Shown here: positions 7,909 to 15,056 of the stretch, piece by piece
Layout of the letters: each line of letters begins with the position of its first letter
Position numbering within the stretch: position 1 is the first letter of the stretch
Assembly (NCBI GenBank): GCA_001898255.1
Contig: MKTK01000011.1
Coordinates: 85,096 to 120,137, forward strand
Direction: 5' to 3'
From: Chryseobacterium sp. 39-10
Lineage (GTDB): Bacteria > Bacteroidota > Bacteroidia > Flavobacteriales > Weeksellaceae
Length of the DNA: 35,042 bases
Translations under genes and position numbers: made by a program
The notes under the pieces: generated by a model
Seen by the model: the letters and a program-made list of their open reading frames with translations, nothing else
Told to the model about the DNA's origin: nothing
Database searches by the model: none

Positions 7909-8022
7909 AATTCAACTCAAAACACAGGTCGTTTTTCTTGCTGAACTTAAGAACTCGTCTATTTGATTCTTTTTTAGCATCGTTAAATGCGAACGCTGAG
8001 TAGGCAAAAAGTGCATAATATT

Positions 8023-8031
8023 TTATCCACT
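8023..8031 (+). promoter_or_regulatory. DnaA-box-like site TTATCCACT
   Basis: The 9-mer differs from TTATCCACA only at the last base. Confidence 0.45.
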
Positions 8032-8083
8032 TTTGTCTTAAATTGTTGATAGAGTTGTTGGCGCTTTAATAATCAATATACTT

Positions 8084-8092
8084 TTATTCACA
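8084..8092 (+). promoter_or_regulatory. DnaA box TTATTCACA
   Basis: The 9-mer matches the TTATNCACA consensus exactly. Confidence 0.5.
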
Positions 8093-8097
8093 AATAC

Positions 8098-8130
8098 TAG
8101 TGGATAACGTGCTGAAACATAGTGGATAAC
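8098..8130 (-). repeat. Two direct copies of TAGTGGATAAC containing inverted DnaA-box-like sites
   Basis: The exact 11-base repeat occurs at 8098-8108 and 8120-8130. Each copy contains TTATCCACT on the minus strand, one mismatch from the DnaA consensus. The spacing is 22 bases. Confidence 0.6.
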
Positions 8131-8144
8131 TAAAGGGTTTTTTA

Positions 8145-8177
8145 TTTGCTTTTTTCGGTTTCCGGCTGCTATCTTTA
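8145..8177 (+). promoter_or_regulatory. Promoter of the putative ncRNA locus (TTTG ... TATCTTTA)
   Basis: A TTTG at 8145-8148 is followed after 21 bases by TATCTTTA at 8170-8177, one mismatch from TAnnTTTG. The geometry closely resembles the rpmB promoter in this window (TTTG, 20 bases, TACTTTTG). Transcription would start near 8183. Confidence 0.5.
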
Positions 8178-8182
8178 CCAAA

Positions 8183-8716
8183 CAATCAAGTCAAAGTTGC
8201 AGAGGAAAGAACCGGCAATCGAAAGGTGAAAGGTTTCAACTCAAATAAAAGCAGACCCTGATTCTGACCTGAAGGATTTCAAAATGACAGTCCTATTCGA
8301 AAGGAGAAGATTGAAGTGGAGAAAAATAAGAGAAGAAAAACAGATCGGCTTAAAAATGCACAGACTAACATCAAAACTTTCAGCATTGTTTGAAGAGGTA
8401 ATCCGAAAGGTGAAATCAGCAAAAAATGAAGAAAGTGAAGATTTAAAAGTTGGAACAGAGATTGGAAACAAAACGTTTGGAGATTCGGCACAAGAAGTAA
8501 CCAATGGTTAATCCAAAAGCTGAGGACAAACATGAAACAAAAAATCGCGTTGAAGCTAAAAGTGTTTACTGATTTGCAAAAAATTCCCCAACCGAAAGGT
8601 AAAGGTTTTTGAATGTAATTAAAAGTCGGTACTTTATGCCACAACAGAAGTGAAAACTTTAACTGATGATTCAACGACCGAGTTTGTAAAAATTCAATCG
8701 TAGAATCATCAGTTTT
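8183..8716 (+). ncRNA. Candidate structured non-coding RNA, about 530 nt (novel, unnamed)
   Basis: This stretch has its own promoter-like pair and a strong terminator but no recognisable protein. The plus strand is markedly purine-rich. GAAAGG occurs five times (8221, 8228, 8299, 8405, 8594). Two sites share a larger module in which AACC is followed by a GAAAGG-rich loop and GGTT (about 8210-8235 and 8590-8606), so each could fold into a small hairpin. An outer AGTTG (near 8195) can pair with CAACT (near 8240). A 75-codon ORF (8284-8511, start MTVLFERRRLKW, very Lys/Arg/Glu-rich) lies inside. It has no recognised domain, so a small protein, or an RNA that also encodes one, cannot be excluded. 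I compared it by eye with RNase P RNA, tmRNA and SRP RNA and found no match. The left flank is the DnaA-box cluster. Confidence 0.4.
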
Positions 8717-8720
8717 TTTT
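8661..8720 (+). terminator. Rho-independent terminator ending the ncRNA locus
   Basis: AACTGATGATTC (8661-8672) pairs perfectly with GAATCATCAGTT (8703-8714), 12 bp, followed by a run of T. The 30-base loop contains a further ACGA/TCGT pair. The T-run reaches into the stop codon of the convergent membrane-protein gene. Confidence 0.8.
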
Positions 8721-9285
8721 AGTGAAACTTCCCGCGTTGCCGCATGTTAGGATTATGCATATGCTTCTGCATGGAAGGCATTTTCAGCTGATCCTTCATC
8801 ATCTTTATTTGGTCGGTCATCATGCCGGCTGTATCGAGTCGTTTTGCTTCTTCCAAAAGTTTTTGAGCTTCTTGTTTTCTTCCTTTTTGCATTGCACCAG
8901 CGGCAATATTCAAGGTAGCCATAGCTTGGTCATGTTTCATGTTGAGCCCGTATTCCAGCGCTTTTCTCATCAATGGTTCTACTTTTTGCGGGTGTTCCTG
9001 TGCCAAGGTCAGTCCCTGCAGATAGTGAAAATAGCCATATTGAGACTTGTGAAGTTGAGATTGGAAATTGGTAATTTTACTCAGCCATAAAGCTGCTTTT
9101 GGCATATTTTGCTTTCTTAAAAACCAAAAAGCCATCAGGATATACTCGTTCTTGAAAAATAGAAAAATAGGAACAGCCGATAAAACCACAAGCAATATGC
9201 CGTATCCGACATTACGGTTAAACATCAGGTATATTCCTGCAACAATCAGGATTGCCGCGATGACGAATTTTATGTATTTGTTCAT
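8719..9285 (-). CDS. Small membrane protein with TPR-like C-terminal region
   Basis: This 188-residue protein has two membrane helices near the N-terminus (residues about 5-22 and 27-45), separated by the short charged turn NRNVGYG. A cytoplasmic or periplasmic helical region follows. Pairs such as NMPKAALWLSKI, YGYFHYLQGLTLAQEHPQKVEPLMRKALEYGL and ATLNIAAGAMQKGRKQEAQKLLEEAKRL have the spacing and small-residue pattern of tetratricopeptide repeats. The tail is rich in Met, Lys and His. No enzyme motif is visible and the function is unknown; TPR proteins of this kind usually act as scaffolds. A perfect TAnnTTTG box lies 18 bases upstream. Its stop codon overlaps the T-tract of the convergent ncRNA terminator. 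Confidence 0.75.
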   Translation of the reverse strand: MNKYIKFVIAAILIVAGIYLMFNRNVGYGILLVVLSAVPIFLFFKNEYILMAFWFLRKQNMPKAALWLSKITNFQSQLHKSQYGYFHYLQGLTLAQEHPQKVEPLMRKALEYGLNMKHDQAMATLNIAAGAMQKGRKQEAQKLLEEAKRLDTAGMMTDQIKMMKDQLKMPSMQKHMHNPNMRQRGKFH

Positions 9286-9303
9286 GCTTAAAAATTAGTG
9301 GGG

Positions 9304-9311
9304 CAAAGGTA
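9304..9311 (-). promoter_or_regulatory. -7 promoter box (TACCTTTG) of the TPR-like membrane protein gene
   Basis: This perfect TAnnTTTG match on the minus strand lies 18 bases before the ATG at 9285. Confidence 0.5.
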
Positions 9312-9382
9312 ACGATTTGTGACGAAAATGGAAACTAAATCAATGGGCGGTTGATGCAGCAAAAAATGATGAATTACTGCTT

Positions 9383-9871
9383 TTAAACTATTTTTTCAAA
9401 GGTTTGAAAACAAAAATCGAAATTGTTTTTTTCGTCTCTTTCGTGGCATACTTCGTTGGTTTTCTTCCAAACTTGAGGGTTGATTGCAGGGAAAAAAGTA
9501 TCCGCTTCTAGCGTGGTTTTAATTTCGGTTACTTCCAAACGGTCAGCCATTGAAAGGGTTTGTTCAAAGATGTTGCCGCCGCCAATGACGAAGAGGTCTT
9601 GGTCAATCTTTTGGGCAAATTTAAGCGCCTCCTTAATGCTGCTTACAATCAGGATGCCTTCCTCAAACCAATCGGTTTTTCGGGAGATCACTATGTTGGT
9701 GCGGTTCGGTAAAGGTTTTCCTATGCTTTCGTAGGTTTTTCTTCCCATCACCACCGGATGACCTGTGGTTAATTCTTTAAAATGTTTAAGATCCTTTGGT
9801 AGATGCCACGGTAACTGATTGTTGACACCGATTTCCCTATTCACCCCCATTGCCACTACTAATGTGATCAT
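9383..9871 (-). CDS. folA: Dihydrofolate reductase
   Basis: This 162-residue enzyme reduces dihydrofolate to tetrahydrofolate with NADPH and is the target of trimethoprim. The sequence shows the Met20-loop region GVNREIGVNNQLPWHLPKD with catalytic Asp27, then PVVMGRKTYESIGKPLPNRTNIVISR (cofactor site), and the FVIGGGNIFEQTL motif. The C-terminal VTEIKTTLEADTFFP is standard. Length is that of a chromosomal, trimethoprim-sensitive type; resistance cannot be judged from this alone. A perfect TAnnTTTG box lies 16 bases upstream, divergent from the lemA promoter. Confidence 0.97.
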   Translation of the reverse strand: MITLVVAMGVNREIGVNNQLPWHLPKDLKHFKELTTGHPVVMGRKTYESIGKPLPNRTNIVISRKTDWFEEGILIVSSIKEALKFAQKIDQDLFVIGGGNIFEQTLSMADRLEVTEIKTTLEADTFFPAINPQVWKKTNEVCHERDEKNNFDFCFQTFEKIV

Positions 9872-9887
9872 TTTTATTAAATTTTTA

Positions 9888-9895
9888 CAAATTTA
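9888..9895 (-). promoter_or_regulatory. -7 promoter box (TAAATTTG) of folA
   Basis: This perfect TAnnTTTG match on the minus strand lies 16 bases before the folA ATG. Confidence 0.5.
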
Positions 9896-9907
9896 GAACT
9901 TAATTTG

Positions 9908-9915
9908 TATATTTG
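9908..9915 (+). promoter_or_regulatory. -7 promoter box (TATATTTG) of the lemA operon
   Basis: This perfect TAnnTTTG match lies 35 bases before the lemA ATG at 9951 and is divergent from the folA promoter. Confidence 0.5.
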
Positions 9916-9950
9916 GATATTGATTTTATAAACATTAAAAAATACAAACT

Positions 9951-10559
9951 ATGAGAAACAAAGGATGCATGAGCGCCGGAACAATTGGTATTGCTCTCCT
10001 TGTTATTGCCGCTATTTTATTTTTCTGGGGTAAGAACGGGTATAACAGTTTTGTAACCAAAGAGCAGACGGTAAACACCAAATGGTCCAATGTGGAGACT
10101 GTTTATCAGAAGCGTGCAAACCTTATTCCTAACCTCGAGAGAACTGTAAAATCTTATGCGCAGTTCGAGCAGGAAACATTAACCAAAGTAATAGAAGCCC
10201 GGTCAAAAGCTACTTCAATTACCATTGATCCTACCAATATGACGGAAGCGGATATGGCTAAATTCCAGGCAGCACAAGGGGAACTAAGTGGAGCACTTAG
10301 CCGGTTGATGGCGGTGGTAGAGCAATATCCTAATTTGAAAGCAGATCAACAGTACACCAATTTCCAGAGAGAATATACTGCGATTGAGAACAGTATAAGG
10401 AGCGAAACGGTGTATTATAACGAGGCAGCACAGGATTACAACACCTCCATTAAAACTTTCCCGAATAATATTTTGGCGAATTTTACCAACTTTAAAGAAA
10501 AACCGTATTTTAAAGCTGATGCAGGGGCACAAAAAGCACCCGATGTTTTTACTAATTAA
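9951..10559 (+). CDS. lemA: LemA family protein
   Basis: This 202-residue protein has one N-terminal membrane helix (GTIGIALLVIAAILFFWG) and a long helical domain. The family core NGYNSFVTKEQTVNTKWSNVETVYQKRANLIPNL is clear, followed by KSYAQFEQETLTKVIEARSKA and the QFQREYTAIENSI-like helix. LemA proteins are anchored four-helix-bundle proteins of unknown molecular function, named for a Listeria surface antigen. The stop and the next start share one base (TAATG), and two TPM-domain genes follow. LemA with TPM-domain partners is a recurrent gene neighbourhood, so the three products probably act together at the membrane. Confidence 0.93.
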   Translation: MRNKGCMSAGTIGIALLVIAAILFFWGKNGYNSFVTKEQTVNTKWSNVETVYQKRANLIPNLERTVKSYAQFEQETLTKVIEARSKATSITIDPTNMTEADMAKFQAAQGELSGALSRLMAVVEQYPNLKADQQYTNFQREYTAIENSIRSETVYYNEAAQDYNTSIKTFPNNILANFTNFKEKPYFKADAGAQKAPDVFTN

Positions 10560-10987
10560 TGAATACTTTCCTTACAGATACTGAAATGGCTTCCCTTGTG
10601 GAAGCCATTAAAACAGCAGAAGAAAGCTCCACTGGCGAGATTCGAATTCACATCGACTCCAATACCGAAGGGAACAACGCAGAGATGGCGTTTGATATTT
10701 TCAAAACACTCTGCAAAGATCAAACTGCTGAAAAGAATGCTGTGCTTTTTCATGTCAATTTCGAGAGACATTACCTCACCATTATTGGTGACGAAGGCAT
10801 TCATGAAAAAGTGAATCAAGATTTCTGGGATCGGATGCATGATCAGATTACAGCCGAGTTTGTCAGGAAAAATTACTTTTTAGGCCTTAGGAATGCCGTG
10901 TTGCAAACCGGTATCGAACTCAAAAAATATTTTCCTGTAACGGGAGAAAATCCAAACGAATTGCCCAATGAGATTACCTTCTCTTAA
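10559..10987 (+). CDS. TPM-domain protein, short soluble form
   Basis: The 142-residue protein lacks a signal peptide and membrane helix and consists of one TPM domain. Evidence includes LTDTEMASLVEAIKTAEESSTGEIRIHID, then KNAVLFHVNFERHYLTIIGDEGIHEKV and a C-terminal FLGLRNAVLQTGIELKKYFP helix. TPM domains were first described in plant thylakoid acid phosphatase and occur in bacterial membrane proteins; the activity of this one is not known. It overlaps lemA by one base and the next TPM gene by 20 bases, so the three genes are translationally coupled. It is probably a cytosolic partner to the exported paralogue downstream. Confidence 0.9.
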   Translation: MNTFLTDTEMASLVEAIKTAEESSTGEIRIHIDSNTEGNNAEMAFDIFKTLCKDQTAEKNAVLFHVNFERHYLTIIGDEGIHEKVNQDFWDRMHDQITAEFVRKNYFLGLRNAVLQTGIELKKYFPVTGENPNELPNEITFS

Positions 10988-11783
10988 ATCCTTCCTTGCT
11001 GTTTTATTTCTGGGGCTGAGTGTTTTAATTTTTGCACAGAAGATTCCGGAAAAACCGGCGATTCTTTATCCGGTTTACGACCAAGTGGGCCTGCTAACGT
11101 CAGCAGAAAAAGATGAACTCAATCAGAAATTAATCAAATTCTCCGACTCAACTTCCACGGAAATTGAAGTCATCATTATTCCCACCACCGGTGGTGAAGA
11201 TGTAAACTACCTCGCCACATTGTATGGTGAAAAATGGGGAATTGGGCAAAAAGGAGTCGATAACGGAATTGTTTTCTTAATCGCAACTGAAGATCACACA
11301 ATGTCGATTCAACAGGGTAGAGCTGTTGAGCAGTATCTTACCGCTTCTGTAGCAGGACAAATTATGGATTACATTGTGACGCCCAATTTTAAACAAGGTT
11401 TATGGTACGAAGGCATTAATCGTGGAACAACTGCACTGATGGAAGCTGTGCAAGGAAAATTTAAACCCATTGCTAAAAACACCTCGCGTGATGATGGTTT
11501 AAGTCCACTAGAAATTCTGGTGATCTGCTTTATTGTCTTTATTATCTTGAGTTTCATCTTTCGAAACAGAGGTGGCGGCGGCAATAATAATGATGATGAC
11601 GATGAAATGCTTTCCAGAAGAGGGCGAAGAACCTATCCTGGTGGATTTTTTCCATTCCCCGGAAGTTTCGGTGGTGGCGGATTTGGCAGCGGTGGAGGCA
11701 GCTTTGGAGGCGGCGGTGGAGGTTTCGGTGGATTTGGCGGCGGCGGCAGTTTTGGCGGCGGTGGCGCATCTGGCGGATGGTAA
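10968..11783 (+). CDS. Exported TPM-domain membrane protein with glycine-rich tail
   Basis: The 271-residue protein has an N-terminal signal (LKSFLAVLFLGLSVLIFAQ, cleavage near residue 24) and a TPM domain at about 33-165 (YPVYDQVGLLTSAEKDELNQKL, EIEVIIIPTTGGEDV, KGVDNGIVFLIATEDHTMSI, AVEQYLTASVAGQIMD). A single membrane helix follows (LEILVICFIVFIILSFIF), then an acidic patch (NNNDDDDEM). The C-terminal 60 residues are rich in Gly, Ser and Phe, including several FGGGG/SFGGGG units. The TPM domain would face the periplasm and the Gly-rich tail the cytoplasm. This is the usual YgcG-like architecture. It is the last gene of the lemA-TPM-TPM operon and is followed by a bidirectional terminator. 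Confidence 0.92.
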   Translation: MRLPSLKSFLAVLFLGLSVLIFAQKIPEKPAILYPVYDQVGLLTSAEKDELNQKLIKFSDSTSTEIEVIIIPTTGGEDVNYLATLYGEKWGIGQKGVDNGIVFLIATEDHTMSIQQGRAVEQYLTASVAGQIMDYIVTPNFKQGLWYEGINRGTTALMEAVQGKFKPIAKNTSRDDGLSPLEILVICFIVFIILSFIFRNRGGGGNNNDDDDEMLSRRGRRTYPGGFFPFPGSFGGGGFGSGGGSFGGGGGGFGGFGGGGSFGGGGASGGW

Positions 11784-11803
11784 TTCGTTGATCCAAGAAT
11801 AAA

Positions 11804-11842
11804 AAAGGCAGGAATTCTACAATCCCTGCCTTTCCTTTTTTT
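11804..11842. terminator. Bidirectional terminator between the TPM operon and the GIN-domain gene
   Basis: GGCAGG pairs with CCTGCC, extended by flanking A/T pairs, around an approximately 10-base loop. T-rich runs flank both sides, so it can end both the plus-strand operon and the convergent minus-strand gene. Confidence 0.75.
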
Positions 11843-12635
11843 ACTGAATGCTTACTGATCCACCACTACTTTCGCTTTTGTTTAATACATTCACGGCACC
11901 TTTTCGCGTGATAACAATGTCACCCGATGAGCTTGCCGAAGCATTTAAACTGTTGGAGACTGATACGCTAACATCCCCACTGCTTGATGCCTGGATATTT
12001 GCATTTTCAACAACCAAGTTTTGTGCTTTAAATGTGCCGGAAGAAGAAGCACGCAATGTTGCATTTTTCGCTTTTCCCGAAACAATAACGTCACCGGAAG
12101 AGCTCACACCCGAATTGAGATTCACCGCCCATATTTTGCCGGAGAAAGTTCCGGAACTCGATATATCAATGGAAATATCATTGGCTTCCAGCTCACCTTT
12201 GATGGTGCCCGAACTTGATACCTCAATATCGGTTTTATCTTGCGTGAATTTATCTTTTAATGTAATGCTTGCCGAAGAACTGGCCTTTAAGAAATTGAAA
12301 TCTTTTGCATAAATCTTTGCGGAAATGTGGCGCGTTGATATATTTCTGTTCGGCTTAAAATGGATATAAAGCGTACCACCCGAGGTTTCAACCAAAATAT
12401 CATCCATAAGATCGGAAGGTGCAGAAATAACTACTTTTTCCTCGTTAGCTTTTATCACCTCTGCATCGATGGATTGCACCACTTTAATGCCGTCAAAATT
12501 CATTTTGTATTCTTTTTGGGTAATTGGGCCTTTGCCTTCTTTTGTTCCGATGTTGATCGGGAAACCGCCGTCTGTTTTAATGTTGCAGGAAAATAGAGTG
12601 ATGCTCGACAGGGCGAGAATGGCTAATGTTTTCAT
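11841..12635 (-). CDS. GIN-domain (DUF2807) lipoprotein
   Basis: This 264-residue lipoprotein has the signal MKTLAILALSSITLFSC with the lipobox Cys at 17. After a short linker (GGFPINIGTKEGKGPI), the rest is a repetitive right-handed beta-helix. The GIN motif is present as FDGIKVVQSIDAEVIKANEEKVVISAP. Seven or more turns follow, marked by a recurring SSSG or SSSA corner (KASSSASI, VSSSGTIKG, ISSSGTFSG, VSSSGDVIV, ASSSGTFKA, ASSSGDVSV, ASSSGDIVI). Members are annotated as putative auto-transporter adhesin head domains, but adhesion has not been shown in general. The protein would sit on the membrane surface, anchored by lipid. It is monocistronic and convergent with the TPM operon. Confidence 0.9.
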   Translation of the reverse strand: MKTLAILALSSITLFSCNIKTDGGFPINIGTKEGKGPITQKEYKMNFDGIKVVQSIDAEVIKANEEKVVISAPSDLMDDILVETSGGTLYIHFKPNRNISTRHISAKIYAKDFNFLKASSSASITLKDKFTQDKTDIEVSSSGTIKGELEANDISIDISSSGTFSGKIWAVNLNSGVSSSGDVIVSGKAKNATLRASSSGTFKAQNLVVENANIQASSSGDVSVSVSNSLNASASSSGDIVITRKGAVNVLNKSESSGGSVSIQ

Positions 12636-12666
12636 AAGAGTCGATTTTTATTTTGGTTAAATTTAA

Positions 12667-12674
12667 TACCTTTA
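12667..12674 (+). promoter_or_regulatory. Weak -7 box (TACCTTTA) of the M3 peptidase gene
   Basis: This site has one mismatch from TAnnTTTG and lies 19 bases before the ATG. No convincing -33 element was found. Confidence 0.3.
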
Positions 12675-12693
12675 CATCAATAACAATTCAATA

Positions 12694-14838
12694 ATGAAAA
12701 ATATTACCTCTCTATTATTAATTTCTTCGCTGGCGATAAGTTCCGGCTGCACCATTATGACAAAAGCGCAAAATTCCAACGCAAAGGTTTCGGGCAATGA
12801 TCCGGCATTGGCAGGAAATCCTTTTATGCAGAAAAGTTCACTGCAATATCAAGTTCCTGAGTTCGATAAAATCAAAGATGAACACTTTAAACCTGCATTC
12901 GATTATGGCTTAAAGCAGCAATTGGCAGAAATTAATCATATTGTCAATGTACGTTCGGTACCCATTTTTGAAAATACTGTACTTGCCTTGGAAAAAAGTG
13001 GCGAGGTTCTGAAAAGAGCGCAAACCGTTTTCTTTAATTTAACCAGTTCAAATACCAACCCAACATTACAAAAACTGGAAGAAGAATATGCGCCAATTTT
13101 TGCGGCGCAGGAAGATAAAATTTTTCTTAATGACCGGCTGTATCAACGTTTCAAAGCCATTAATTTGAATAGCTTGAAAGGTGAAGATCGCCGTTTAACT
13201 GAATATTATCTTCAAAAATTCGAAATTGCGGGCGCCAATCTTCCGGAAGCCGATAAAGTAAAGGTGAAGAAAGTGAATGAAGAATTGGCAACATTGGCTA
13301 CTCAGTTTTCTAATAAATTACTGGAAGCCAGAAAGAATGGAGCACTCATCCTCGATGATGTGAAGGAGTTGGAAGGGCTTTCTGCTGACGAAATTGCAGC
13401 AGCATCAGCCGATGCCGTAAAAGCAGGTCACCCGGGAAAATTTCTCTTGGCATTGCAAAATACTACGCAGCAACCACTTTTGCAAAACCTGAAAAACCGT
13501 GCTACCCGCGAGAAATTGTTTAAAGCTTCTTGGTACAGAGCCGAAAAAGGAAATGCAGATGACACCCGAACTATCTTAGAAAGGCAAGCGAAGTTACGCA
13601 TGGAAAAAGGGCATTTGCTGGGTAAAAAGTCTTTTGCCGAATGGAAGCTTCAAGATCAGATGGCAAAAACACCTGAAAATGCAATGAATCTTTTGGCTCA
13701 GCTTGCTAAACCAGGGGTAGAAGCGGCAACCAAAGAACGCGATGAGATTCAGCAACTTATCGATCAGCAAAAAGGAGGGTTTACGGTGGAACCGTGGGAT
13801 TGGAATTTCTATGCTGAACAGGTGAGAAAAGCGAAATACGATTTGGATGAAAATCAGATCAAACCTTACTTTGAAGTGAAAACTGTTTTGGAGAGAGGGG
13901 TTTTCTTTGCTGCCGAAAAATTTTATGGTATCACCTTTAAAGAAAGAAAAGACTTGCCGGTGTATCACCCGGATGTAGTGACTTACGAAGTGTTTGACAG
14001 AGACGGCAAATCACTGGCAATTTATTACCTGGATTTTTATACCCGAAATAATAAGAGTGGTGGTGCGTGGATGAACAACTTGGTGGATCAGTCACACTTA
14101 CTCAACCAAAAACCTGTGATTGTGAATGTTTTTAACTATCAGAAACCGGCAGAAGGAAAACCGTCCCTTATTTCTTATGATGATGTAACTACCATGTTCC
14201 ACGAATTTGGGCATACGTTGCACGGGCTTTTTGCAGATCAAAAATACGTATCGATTTCGGGTACCAATACGCCTCGTGATTTTGTGGAGTTTCCCTCTCA
14301 GATTAATGAATTTTTTGCATTAGAACCTGCAGTCTTGAAGAACTATGCGCTGCATTATCAAACCAAGGAGCCAATGCCACAATCATTGGTCGATAAGATC
14401 AAAAAAGCAGGAACTTTTAATCAAGGGTATTCTACCACAGAGTTGGTTTCTGCTGCAACATTGGATATGAACTGGCATTCGGTGACGGATGCGTCTCAGT
14501 TCAGGCCAGCTTTAGATTTTGAAAAAGACGTACTTAACAAGTATGGATTCACGTTAAGTGCGGTGCCACCAAGATACCATACACCCTATTTTGCACATAT
14601 TTGGGGCGGCGGTTATTCTGCAGGTTATTATGCTTATATGTGGAGTGATATGCTGAATTCTTCGGCTTGGGATTACATTACCAAACATGGGGGAATGACT
14701 CGTGAGAATGGAGATCGCTTTAGAAAATACATTTTATCCGTTGGCAATTCAGTGGATTTGAATCAGGCCTTTAAAGATTTTACAGGAAGCGCACCGGATT
14801 TAAAACCATTGTTGCGAGATAAAGGGTTTATTAAATAA
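12694..14838 (+). CDS. dcp: M3-family zinc metallopeptidase (peptidyl-dipeptidase Dcp type), lipoprotein
   Basis: The 714-residue enzyme carries a lipoprotein signal (LLLISSLAISSGC). The large helical N-terminal half begins NPFMQKSSLQYQVPEFDKIKDEHFKPAFDYGL, which is characteristic of Dcp/oligopeptidase A. The zinc site is HEFGH at residues 503-507, with the third ligand in VEFPSQINEFF downstream. YTRNNKSGGAWMN and PPRYHTPYFAHIWGGGYSAGYYAY complete the active cleft. M3 peptidases cut short peptides; Dcp removes C-terminal dipeptides. An exported, lipid-anchored form suggests use of peptides in the periplasm, which is common in Bacteroidetes. It stands as a single gene. Dcp rather than oligopeptidase A is favoured by length and the HEFGHTLHG context, but substrate preference is not proven. 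Confidence 0.9.
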   Translation: MKNITSLLLISSLAISSGCTIMTKAQNSNAKVSGNDPALAGNPFMQKSSLQYQVPEFDKIKDEHFKPAFDYGLKQQLAEINHIVNVRSVPIFENTVLALEKSGEVLKRAQTVFFNLTSSNTNPTLQKLEEEYAPIFAAQEDKIFLNDRLYQRFKAINLNSLKGEDRRLTEYYLQKFEIAGANLPEADKVKVKKVNEELATLATQFSNKLLEARKNGALILDDVKELEGLSADEIAAASADAVKAGHPGKFLLALQNTTQQPLLQNLKNRATREKLFKASWYRAEKGNADDTRTILERQAKLRMEKGHLLGKKSFAEWKLQDQMAKTPENAMNLLAQLAKPGVEAATKERDEIQQLIDQQKGGFTVEPWDWNFYAEQVRKAKYDLDENQIKPYFEVKTVLERGVFFAAEKFYGITFKERKDLPVYHPDVVTYEVFDRDGKSLAIYYLDFYTRNNKSGGAWMNNLVDQSHLLNQKPVIVNVFNYQKPAEGKPSLISYDDVTTMFHEFGHTLHGLFADQKYVSISGTNTPRDFVEFPSQINEFFALEPAVLKNYALHYQTKEPMPQSLVDKIKKAGTFNQGYSTTELVSAATLDMNWHSVTDASQFRPALDFEKDVLNKYGFTLSAVPPRYHTPYFAHIWGGGYSAGYYAYMWSDMLNSSAWDYITKHGGMTRENGDRFRKYILSVGNSVDLNQAFKDFTGSAPDLKPLLRDKGFIK

Positions 14839-15056
14839 ATATATTTTGCTGGCTTGTTTTTTTTATTCCATTTTTTTGATTGGGAATGATCATTTCTATC
14901 CTGATGTCTGGTTTTGAATCCCGCTGAAAAAACAGTATATAATCGCATCTTTCCAGTTGAAATCAGGCATAAATTTCTGGTCATGATGAATAAATTAGGG
15001 TGTTTTCACGGTAGATGTGACGGAACAAATTTTTTAGTTTTGATAAAAAATTTGCC

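Larger units (their letters stand above)
7990..8140. other. Candidate replication origin region: cluster of DnaA-box-like 9-mers in AT-rich non-coding DNA
   Basis: Four sequences resembling the DnaA box TTATNCACA lie within 107 bases. They are TTATCCACT at 8023-8031 (+), TTATTCACA at 8084-8092 (+, perfect), and TTATCCACT on the minus strand at 8099-8107 and at 8121-8129. The last two belong to an exact 11-base direct repeat, TAGTGGATAAC, spaced 22 bases apart, close to two helical turns. The DNA between the first and second boxes is AT-rich (for example CTTTAATAATCAATATAC) and could unwind. No ORF of note covers the segment. Gene direction changes from minus to plus around it. These are sequence observations; origin function is inferred. 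The switch at 6 kb and the minus genes at 8.7-9.9 kb mean the polarity change is not perfectly centred here. Confidence 0.5.

Noticed and set aside
8196-8240. Resemblance of AGAGGAAAG...CCGG to the RNase P RNA P4 region
   Set aside because: The matching 3' P4 segment (ACAGAA-type) and the other conserved RNase P helices are absent.
8284-8511. 75-residue plus-strand ORF as a definite gene
   Set aside because: Composition is dominated by Lys, Glu and Arg from purine-rich DNA and there is no recognised domain. It is mentioned under the RNA locus instead of being called a gene.
8279-8674. 131-residue minus-strand ORF opposite the putative RNA
   Set aside because: It is rich in Phe, Leu and Ser because it reads the complement of a purine-rich strand, and it crosses the terminator stem. 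No domain is visible.
11640-11783. Gly-rich tandem repeat as a separate mobile or CRISPR-like element
   Set aside because: It encodes the normal Gly-rich tail of the TPM membrane protein, in frame and irregular in unit length.
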